From the NCBI GenBank assembly GCA_016784945.1, contig JADHTP010000099.1, forward strand, positions 1 through 9,854: a stretch of DNA of 9,854 nucleotides. The letters are read 5' to 3'. The stretch is from Deltaproteobacteria bacterium (GTDB lineage Bacteria > Myxococcota_A > UBA9042 > DTJE01). Below are positions 1-5,593 of the stretch, piece by piece; within the stretch, counting starts at the first letter, position 1; every line of letters begins with the position of its first letter. Under the pieces are notes generated by a model. It was not told where the DNA came from. It saw nothing but the letters and a program-made list of their open reading frames with translations, and searched no databases. A program made the position numbers and the translations under genes.

Positions 1-755
1 GTCTTTCCATCCTGGCCCAGTGCCTTCACCAGGGTTCCGGGGATGCGCACGGACATGTCGGCGGCCCCGACCCCCTGGTCCTCGTAGATGATGCCCCGCA
101 GGATTCCAGTCTTCTCTGCGGGACCGATGGGCCCTTCCAGGCCCAGTGATTCCCTGATGGCGGTGTGGTGGGCTGCGGCGGCGGCCAGCTGTTCCACGGG
201 ATCGGCCAGGAGCAGGGCATCGGCCGCGCAGAAGTCGATGAACGCCAGTTCCGACAACGTGGCGGGCATGGACGTGTTCTTGATCACGGCGAAGCCCGCG
301 GTCTTGGCGCCCCGGTCGGGCAGGTTGGGCCAGGTGGCGGTCATTTCCGCCTGGATCCGGTCCCGCTGGTCGAAGGAGGCCATGCTCCCGTAGGTGTAGC
401 AGAAGGTTTCGATACCGGAGACATTGCCGTTGTAGGCGTTGTTGTGGATGGAAGCGAAACGGTCAACACCGTTGTCGTTGGCGTAATCCGCCCGGCCCTG
501 GAGGCTCACGAACACGTCGGTCTTCCGGGTCATGAGGGGGACCAGGTCCGGATCGGCCGCCATCAGGCCTTCCAGGAGCAACCCGACCTTCAGGGTGATG
601 TCCGCTTCCGCAAGCCCGCAACCCACGGCCCCGGGGTCCGAACCGCCGTGACCGGGATCGATGCATATCTTGTAGGGCTGAGCCTGCGCCACCAGGGAGG
701 CCTGCAGCATAATGGCCACGGTCAGGGATCCGAGCCGGGCAAGTCCGCTTCCCAT
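1..755 (-). CDS. Secreted N-acetylmuramoyl-L-alanine amidase (Amidase_3), 3' end outside window
   Basis: Zinc amidase that would cleave the amide bond between MurNAc and the L-Ala of the peptidoglycan stem peptide, in the periplasm or outside the cell. Residues 1-25 form a Sec signal peptide ending VAQA before QPYK; there is no lipobox. The Amidase_3 fold follows: CIDPGHGGSDPGAVG at 31-45 with zinc ligand H36, E50 in GLAEADITL as second ligand, SIHNNA at 102-107 with H104 as third ligand, and LSELAFID at 167-174 with catalytic E169. All key residues are present, so the enzyme should be active. After about residue 205, a GILRGIIYED... segment resembles the start of a carboxypeptidase-regulatory-like beta domain; this is tentative. 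The frame stays open to base 1, so 251 residues are visible. ATG at 755 is preferred over in-frame ATG 761 because a GGATGG sits 7 nt upstream of 755. It is divergent from the CrtC/AttH gene. Family call firm; cellular role (division, recycling or predation) not resolvable. Confidence 0.9.
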   Translation of the reverse strand, partial: MGSGLARLGSLTVAIMLQASLVAQAQPYKICIDPGHGGSDPGAVGCGLAEADITLKVGLLLEGLMAADPDLVPLMTRKTDVFVSLQGRADYANDNGVDRFASIHNNAYNGNVSGIETFCYTYGSMASFDQRDRIQAEMTATWPNLPDRGAKTAGFAVIKNTSMPATLSELAFIDFCAADALLLADPVEQLAAAAAHHTAIRESLGLEGPIGPAEKTGILRGIIYEDQGVGAADMSVRIPGTLVKALGQDGK

Positions 756-848
756 GGGCATACCATCCGCAACCGACACAAAAAGCTAGCACGGGATCGG
801 GGTGGGAACAACCGGGACGGGAGGGGGGCGTCAATCGTTGATCGAAGA

Positions 849-876
849 TTGTGGGTAGACACAGGGGCCGTATCTC
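849..876 (+). promoter_or_regulatory. Possible sigma70-like promoter for the CrtC/AttH lipoprotein gene
   Basis: TTGTGG (849-854) is separated by 16 nt from TATCTC (871-876), about 38 bp before the start codon. Both boxes match consensus only partly. The 158-bp divergent gap 756-913 must hold promoters for both genes, which is the main reason for listing it. No clear promoter for the amidase was found on the other strand. Confidence 0.25.
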
Positions 877-902
877 TGAATAATCACCGTTGGTGGGCCA
901 GC

Positions 903-909
903 GGGAGGA
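903..909 (+). promoter_or_regulatory. Shine-Dalgarno site fixing the CrtC/AttH start
   Basis: GGGAGGA ends 4 nt before ATG 914. It selects ATG 914 over an in-frame TTG at 890 that would add eight polar residues (VGQREEH) in front of the signal peptide. Confidence 0.75.
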
Positions 910-913
910 ACAT

Positions 914-2104
914 ATGAAAAATCAAGCCATCGGTTGTCTGCTGGCCTGTTTGCTGATGGCCTGCCTGCACCCGGGATGCTCCAGCGACGGCGGCGGCGAT
1001 GTGGGAAACAAGGACGCCTCCGACCTCCAGACCGCATTGGAAACCACCGTACCCTGCGGCGGGTGTGAACCGGGGACCTACTGCAACTTCGACCAGTGCG
1101 AACCGTCGTCGGTGTCCATGCCGCAGGACGCCGCCCCCCACGAATGCCGCATCGAGTGGTGGTACTACACGGGCCACCTCACCGACGGAACCGGCCAATG
1201 GGGCTTCGAGATCGCCCTGTTCGAGCAGAGGGTCAGCGACCTCCTTCCCGACATCCCCAACGACGGTATGGGGTACATGTGCCACGTGGCGATCCTGGAC
1301 GAGGTCGCCAAGGACCACGTCTTCACCGAAAACGGATCCTTCGAGCCCAAGTCCTGGTCGTCGGACCCCGTGGACCTCCAGGTCCTGAACTGCCACCTGG
1401 AAATCAGCGGCGACGGGCATGACCGGATCCGCGGAAGGATCCCCGTGGGTGAGGAAGGTCACGACGATCCGGGCGACTGGGGCTTCGACCTTCAGCTGGA
1501 CACCACGAAACCCCTGATCCACCACGGTGGCAACGGGATCATCCCCATGTCCGAAGAAGGCGGCGACAGCTGGTATTACTCGTACACGCGGCTGGCCGCG
1601 CAGGGCACCCTCACCACCCCCGACGGCGACCGCCCCGTCACGGGCCAGGCCTGGATGGACCACCAGTGGGGAGAATTCGACTCGAGCATGTTCCTGGGTT
1701 GGGACTGGTGGAGCATGCAGTTCGACGACGGCTGGGAGATCATGCTGTTCCAGTTCCGTGACTGGACGGGAGAGCTGGTGACCCAGGCCGGGACCCTCGT
1801 CGATCCCGACGGAAACATCACCGCCATCGAGGGTATGGGAGCCTTCCAGATCACGTCGCTGCGGGAATGGAAAAGCCCCCATTCCGATGGCGCCTACCCA
1901 CTGGACTGGGACATCGTCATCCCCGAAATGGATTGGAAACTCGAATCACGCGCCCTGTTCGACGACCAGGAGGTCCCCAACTTCGTCAAAACCTACTGGG
2001 AAGGCTCGGTGACCATCACGGGAACCCGGGGCGACACTCCCGTGACCGGCGTCGGCTTCACGGAATTGACCGGGTACGCTGAAAGCACCCTGGGACTCAT
2101 CTAG
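914..2104 (+). CDS. Lipoprotein of the CrtC/AttH lipocalin-like family
   Basis: A 396-residue predicted lipoprotein. The signal peptide is MKNQAIGCLLACLLMAC; lipidation could be at C17 (LLMAC fits the lipobox better) or C22 (HPGC, followed by the usual SSDGGGD linker). A small Cys module, CExGTxCxxDxC, occupies 51-62. From about 75 to the C-terminus the protein matches the CrtC/AttH family, two tandem lipocalin-like barrels: EWWYYTGHL at 81-89, GQAWMDHQWG at 244-253, WDWWSMQ at 263-269, YWEG at 361-364 and GFTELTGY at 381-388. Characterised relatives include the carotenoid 1,2-hydratase CrtC and the AttH protein of attachment loci. No carotenoid genes are nearby, and a surface-lipidated copy more likely binds or hydrates an extracellular lipid or isoprenoid; that is inference. 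The gene stands alone between a divergent amidase and a convergent lipoprotein gene. Family call strong, substrate unknown. Confidence 0.87.
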   Translation: MKNQAIGCLLACLLMACLHPGCSSDGGGDVGNKDASDLQTALETTVPCGGCEPGTYCNFDQCEPSSVSMPQDAAPHECRIEWWYYTGHLTDGTGQWGFEIALFEQRVSDLLPDIPNDGMGYMCHVAILDEVAKDHVFTENGSFEPKSWSSDPVDLQVLNCHLEISGDGHDRIRGRIPVGEEGHDDPGDWGFDLQLDTTKPLIHHGGNGIIPMSEEGGDSWYYSYTRLAAQGTLTTPDGDRPVTGQAWMDHQWGEFDSSMFLGWDWWSMQFDDGWEIMLFQFRDWTGELVTQAGTLVDPDGNITAIEGMGAFQITSLREWKSPHSDGAYPLDWDIVIPEMDWKLESRALFDDQEVPNFVKTYWEGSVTITGTRGDTPVTGVGFTELTGYAESTLGLI

Positions 2105-2134
2105 CACGACCGGGCCGGCCAATCCCGCCTCCCT

Positions 2135-2153
2135 CGGCGTGCCGGGCACGCCG
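2135..2153. terminator. Perfect inverted repeat between convergent genes; possible bidirectional terminator
   Basis: CGGCGTGCC and GGCACGCCG face each other around a single G. As RNA this gives an 8-bp GC-rich stem with a 3-nt loop. It lies 30 bp after one stop codon and 71 bp from the other (2225), where a shared terminator is expected. Neither strand has a T-tract after the stem, so it is not a textbook intrinsic terminator. A protein-binding palindrome is the alternative. Confidence 0.4.
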
Positions 2154-2224
2154 TACCCCCGGGGTCGATTCAGTCTTCGGCATTTGACCAACCGACCTTT
2201 AGGATACTGTCGTGGGGACGGAAA

Positions 2225-3184
2225 CTAATAGCCGATGCACTGTGTCAGGCAGGTGGTCTGGTTGATCAGGGGGATGTCGCAGCACTTGAGGCCCGGAGCG
2301 CAGTCCTTGTCCGTGGCGCAGTCGCAGACAGTGGCCAGGGTGTAACCAAAGGCACCCACTTCCTGGCAGGTCGACCCGCCATATTCGCAGTCTTCGTTGG
2401 TGGCGCATTCGGACAGGCACAGTGCGTTCCACCCCATGATGTCCACGCAGGTCTGACCGCCGATGCAATCCGCGGTGGAATCACAGGTGGGCATCTGGTC
2501 GATGGGGCCTCCGCCGCAATCCTCCGCGCACTGGGCGAGAGCGCCGGGCCAGTTGCCAGGACAGCACTTCTGACCCGCCGGACAGTCCTCGTCCTTTTCG
2601 CAGCCCACGGGCGGCGTCTGGCACTCGTCCTCGGGCAGGCAGACCTCGACGCCGGCCGTGACACAGCACTCCTCGCCCGCGCCGCAGGCCGGGCCACCAC
2701 CGCAACCCGGGGGCTCCACCACGTCATCCGGCGGCTGCACCGTGTCTTCCGGAGGGACGACGGTGTCCTGGGGTGGCGTCACGATGTCCTCGGGTGGTTG
2801 GACGATGTCTTCTGGCGGTTCCACCGTGTCCTTGGGCGGCTTGACGATGATATCAGGCTGCTCGCTGACGTCCTGTCCCACGTTGATGCACCCGTCAGTG
2901 GTACAGGTGGTACCCGCCTCGCAGGCAATGGAAATCCAGTCCGATCCGTCGGCCTTGCACACAAGGAAGACGGAACCCATGCACTTGGTGGACCCGGGCA
3001 GACAGAGCATCCCGTCGGGTACGGCCATTTCGGATTCGGTCACGTCCTGGACGAATCCTTCGCCCGCCAGATCCGCCTGCACATCGCCGCCCAGACTCGG
3101 GCCGCTGTCGCTCCCGCAACCCACGAAGGCCACAATGGTCAGGGCCGTCAGAAGCGGAAACAACTTTGAGTCGATGATTCTCAT
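2225..3184 (-). CDS. Cysteine-rich surface lipoprotein with VxPPxD heptad stalk
   Basis: 319 residues. The signal peptide ends AFVGC (C23) and is followed by GSDSGPSLGGD, so it is a predicted lipoprotein, though F at -3 makes the lipobox imperfect. A first Cys module spans 61-99 and ends in CExGTxCxxDxC (88-99). Residues 114-159 are six full and one partial V-x-P-P-x-D-(T/I/V) heptads, an extended Pro/acidic stalk. The C-terminal half (161-316) is packed with Cys, including CEKDEDCPAGQKCC (195-208) and CATDKDCAPGLKCC (289-302). These resemble four-disulfide-core (WAP-like) or related disulfide knots common in Myxococcota surface proteins. No catalytic motif is visible. A GGGGGA lies 9 nt upstream of ATG 3184. 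The gene diverges from the lipase operon and converges on the CrtC/AttH gene. The architecture suggests a membrane-tethered stalk carrying a disulfide-stabilised binding or adhesion head; this is inference and no specific function is claimed. Confidence 0.85.
   Translation of the reverse strand: MRIIDSKLFPLLTALTIVAFVGCGSDSGPSLGGDVQADLAGEGFVQDVTESEMAVPDGMLCLPGSTKCMGSVFLVCKADGSDWISIACEAGTTCTTDGCINVGQDVSEQPDIIVKPPKDTVEPPEDIVQPPEDIVTPPQDTVVPPEDTVQPPDDVVEPPGCGGGPACGAGEECCVTAGVEVCLPEDECQTPPVGCEKDEDCPAGQKCCPGNWPGALAQCAEDCGGGPIDQMPTCDSTADCIGGQTCVDIMGWNALCLSECATNEDCEYGGSTCQEVGAFGYTLATVCDCATDKDCAPGLKCCDIPLINQTTCLTQCIGY
2708..2845 (-). repeat. 21-bp coding tandem repeat encoding VxPPxD heptads
   Basis: Six full 21-bp units and a partial seventh encode residues 114-159 of the Cys-rich lipoprotein. 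V, both Pro and the Asp are constant. The residue before PP (K/E/Q/T/V/Q) and the one after it (K/E/E/Q/E/D) vary, and synonymous codons differ between units. Selection therefore appears to keep the protein pattern rather than the DNA being freshly duplicated. Confidence 0.85.
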
Positions 3185-3317
3185 GTCGACGATTCCCCCG
3201 TACGAATCCCGACCATTCTGCTGATTCGGCGCCGTTTTGCACGGCCGGATTTACGGTCTCCCGTGTTTTCCTTAGCCAACATGTCAGCACCTTTCGTCCA
3301 CGTTCACGTTGTCTATC

Positions 3318-3380
3318 GGTCGTGCGTAGCTTCTGTTTCAACATCTGATTCGTGGTCGTGCGTAGCTTCTGTTTCAACAT
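3318..3380. repeat. Pair of exact 27-bp direct repeats, 36-bp period
   Basis: Copy 1 is 3318-3344 and copy 2 is 3354-3380. Both begin GGTCGTGCGTAGC and end GTTTCAACAT and are identical across 27 bp, separated by 9 unrelated bases. They lie 50-112 bp upstream of the candidate -10 box of the lipase operon, a position suited to paired regulator sites. No dyad is evident inside a unit. Confidence 0.85.
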
Positions 3381-3429
3381 TTTGATGCGTTTGCCCTGCA
3401 AAGGTCACCACCCGCGATTGTCAAAACGG

Positions 3430-3435
3430 TATACT
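3430..3435 (+). promoter_or_regulatory. Candidate -10 box of the lipase operon
   Basis: TATACT matches 5 of 6 bases of the sigma70 -10 consensus, 40 bp before the start codon. No good -35 hexamer lies 16-18 bp upstream (the spot reads around CACCAC), so the promoter may need an activator or another sigma factor. A leader of about 35 nt would follow. Confidence 0.4.
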
Positions 3436-3475
3436 CCGCACAGCGAACCGTCATCCGGGAACCTCAGGAGACGCC

Positions 3476-5593
3476 ATGCGACCGAGCCACGTGATCCCTT
3501 CCCTTCTCGTAGCCCTTGGACCGGTATGGCTTGCCGCCGGCTGCGGTGGCGATGACGATGGCGATGGCGGCACGGACCTTCCGGGGGATGTGTCCGGTGA
3601 GATGGACGTGCCCACCACACCCATCGTTTCGCCGGTCTGTGATCCCGAAGGGCTTGCACCGGGCGGGACGCCCGTTCCCATCGACGACTTCTTTCAGCCA
3701 CCGGACGAGGTCCGTCCCTTCCCGAACCTCGCCATGACCACGCCCGACAGCGGGGCCCCCAACGGATTCCGACCCGCTTTCAACCTCAATGCCTTTGCCC
3801 CCGTCCTCAACGTCCTGGACGGATTCGGGAGCACGGCGCCCTTCGTGGTCCCGTTGGCGACGGCGCCCCACCCCGAGTCCCTGACAGACGGATCGGTGTT
3901 CATCGTGCGCACCGACGGGGCCGACGAATCCGGGCTGGACCCGGACCGGCTGGCCAATGCCCGGGTGCCCGTGGAGGTGGCCTTCAACGCCGACGCCGGG
4001 TCCCTTGTGGTGGAGCCCCTGGTCCCCCTGGTGGAAGGGGGACGCTATGCCCTGGTGATGACCCGCTGCCTGAAGGACGAGGCCGGGAATCCCGTGGCCC
4101 GCGCTCCTGCCATGGATGCCCTGGACGGCGCGGGCAAGTCCGACACGATCCTGGCGACGGAAATCCACAGGGCGCGACGATTCCTGGACCGGCTGGACGT
4201 GAACCTGCCCGAAGAGGCCGTGGCCCTTGTCATCCCTACGGTGGTCCGCTCCACCACGAGCAGGCTCAGGGGACTGGTGGCCGCCGCGGACAAGGTCGGC
4301 GGCTTCGACCCCGTCATCGAATGGGCCATGGCGCCGGCGCTCCCCGACGGAAACCTGGACCCGGCCTTCCTGGCGAAATACGAAGGTCTGGCCGAGTTCA
4401 TCGAAAAGGAGATCGGAACGGACGAGGCACCCCTGCATTTCTACGATGCCATCGGTCTGGCGGCCCAGGGCCACTTCACCGTGAAGAGGTACCTGGACCC
4501 GAATAAATGGGCCTACCTGGAATCGGAAGAGGCGCCGGAGCCCATCGAGGAACACCCGGTCAAGTTCTTCCTGACCATCCCGAAGGAGGACCCGGCTTCA
4601 GGCAGGGTCCAGCCCTTCCCGGTGGTGGTCTACCAGCATGCTTTCGGGGTCTGCAAGGAAACCGCCATCGGACTGGCGGGGACCTTTTCGCGCCTGGGCC
4701 TGGCCACCATCGGCATCGACGCCGTGGCCCATGGCCACCGTGCCGAAAGCGACGAATGGAGTTGTGCGCTCGATCCCATGACCTTCCTGACCCTGGGTGA
4801 GCCCATGAGGCTGTGGTACAACTTCGCCGAGTCGGCCCTGGACCTGGCGCAGCTGGCCATCATGGTGCGGGACCTGGACCTGGACACATACCCCCTGCCC
4901 GGCGGCGACGGGAAACCGGACGTCAAGGGTGACGTGGTGGGCATCTCCGGCCAATCCATGGGCGCCTTCCTGTCGGCCACCACCATGGGGCTCTACGACG
5001 GCATCGGGCCGGCCGTGATCAACGTGGGGGGCGGCCAGGAGGGCCTGTTCTTCGCCTGGAGCATGGTGTCGTCCACCGGACAGGATCCCCAGACCCTGAG
5101 CTTTTCCAACCTCCCCAGCCTGATCCTGAACATGATGGCGCCGGCCCAGATGGTCTTCGACGACGTGGAGCCCATAGCCTTTGCCCGGAGGATGTTCCAC
5201 AAGGACGGCCCCGCCAACCGGCAGGTATTGATACAGCAGGCCATGCAGGACGACGACGTGGCAGGGGCCTGTCTCTTCCGGCTGGCCCGGGCATTGGGAA
5301 TCCCGCGGATGACACCCGGGTTCCACGCCTTTGCCGGCCTGGAGGACGCGCCCGCGCCATTGAAGGCCAACCTGGAAGGCGGGCGCACCGGGGCGCTGGC
5401 CCAGTTCTCGCCCGCCGAGCACGCCTTCCTGCTGACCAACCACGGCGCACAGGACGACCCGTACCTGGTGGTCCGATCCCAGGTCCAGGCGGCCGTCTTC
5501 CTGCGGTCGTTCTTCGATGAGGGCGTGTCCACGGTCATCGACCCCTATGACGAGGAAGTTCTGGCCCCTTACAAGCCATGGAAGAACCCATGA
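3476..5593 (+). CDS. Lipoprotein alpha/beta-hydrolase, bacterial lipase with N-terminal domain
   Basis: A 705-residue predicted ester or lipid hydrolase. The signal peptide ends LAAGC (C23), then a GGDDDGDGGTD linker; a D after the +1 Gly region is typical of these lipoproteins. Residues about 50-370 match the N-terminal region of bacterial virulence-factor-type lipases, including a beta-sandwich strand GRYALVMTRCLKDEAGNPV near 189. The hydrolase domain follows: FPVVVYQHAFGVCKE with H388 (oxyanion-hole loop; many relatives read HGFG), GLATIGIDAVAHGHR, the nucleophile elbow GQSMG at 492-496 with S494, and EHAFLLTNHG with probable catalytic H649. The catalytic acid cannot be assigned by eye; the D pair in MVFDDVEP is a candidate. 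AGGAG lies 5 nt before ATG 3476. This is the first gene of a three-gene unit, and its stop overlaps the next start. Substrate (triacylglycerol, other ester, polyester) is not determinable. Confidence 0.87.
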   Translation: MRPSHVIPSLLVALGPVWLAAGCGGDDDGDGGTDLPGDVSGEMDVPTTPIVSPVCDPEGLAPGGTPVPIDDFFQPPDEVRPFPNLAMTTPDSGAPNGFRPAFNLNAFAPVLNVLDGFGSTAPFVVPLATAPHPESLTDGSVFIVRTDGADESGLDPDRLANARVPVEVAFNADAGSLVVEPLVPLVEGGRYALVMTRCLKDEAGNPVARAPAMDALDGAGKSDTILATEIHRARRFLDRLDVNLPEEAVALVIPTVVRSTTSRLRGLVAAADKVGGFDPVIEWAMAPALPDGNLDPAFLAKYEGLAEFIEKEIGTDEAPLHFYDAIGLAAQGHFTVKRYLDPNKWAYLESEEAPEPIEEHPVKFFLTIPKEDPASGRVQPFPVVVYQHAFGVCKETAIGLAGTFSRLGLATIGIDAVAHGHRAESDEWSCALDPMTFLTLGEPMRLWYNFAESALDLAQLAIMVRDLDLDTYPLPGGDGKPDVKGDVVGISGQSMGAFLSATTMGLYDGIGPAVINVGGGQEGLFFAWSMVSSTGQDPQTLSFSNLPSLILNMMAPAQMVFDDVEPIAFARRMFHKDGPANRQVLIQQAMQDDDVAGACLFRLARALGIPRMTPGFHAFAGLEDAPAPLKANLEGGRTGALAQFSPAEHAFLLTNHGAQDDPYLVVRSQVQAAVFLRSFFDEGVSTVIDPYDEEVLAPYKPWKNP
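5580..5593 (+). promoter_or_regulatory. RBS and ATGA stop/start overlap coupling lipase and glycosidase
   Basis: GGAAG (5580-5584) lies 5 nt before ATG 5590, whose last two bases form the TGA stop of the lipase gene. This favours ATG 5590 over in-frame ATG 5578, which would add only MEEP and lacks a good SD. The arrangement implies translational coupling. Confidence 0.7.

Larger units (their letters stand above)
3185..3475. other. Divergent intergenic regulatory region
   Basis: 291 bp between the start codons of the Cys-rich lipoprotein (minus) and the lipase operon (plus). It is visibly more AT-rich than the flanking genes. It holds a small hairpin GCCGT-TTTGC-ACGGC (3231-3245) in the presumed leader of the minus-strand gene, an ACGTTCACGTT hexamer tandem (3300-3310), two exact 27-bp direct repeats (3318-3380) and a TATACT box (3430-3435). 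No convincing small gene was found. A minus-strand frame through the direct repeats (starting at 3401) repeats MLKQKLRTT but then runs out of frame into the lipoprotein gene and is judged spurious. Confidence 0.6.

Noticed and set aside
831..851. Interrupted inverted repeat CAATC...GATTG and ATCG reiterations as an operator
   Set aside because: Arms of 5 bp with a 10-bp loop are short enough to arise by chance; nothing else supports it.
165..917. 250-residue plus-strand open frame opposite the amidase
   Set aside because: It mirrors the amidase on the other strand. Its product has no recognisable domain, whereas the minus-strand frame has full Amidase_3 motifs.
3318..3380. Possible CRISPR remnant (27-bp repeats ending GTTTCAACAT)
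   Set aside because: Only two copies, a 9-bp spacer far below normal spacer length, and no cas genes nearby.
2895..3401. Minus-strand 168-residue frame with repeated MLKQKLRTT
   Set aside because: The peptide repeat is just the translation of the 27-bp DNA repeats. The frame then runs out of phase through the Cys-rich lipoprotein gene and has no RBS.
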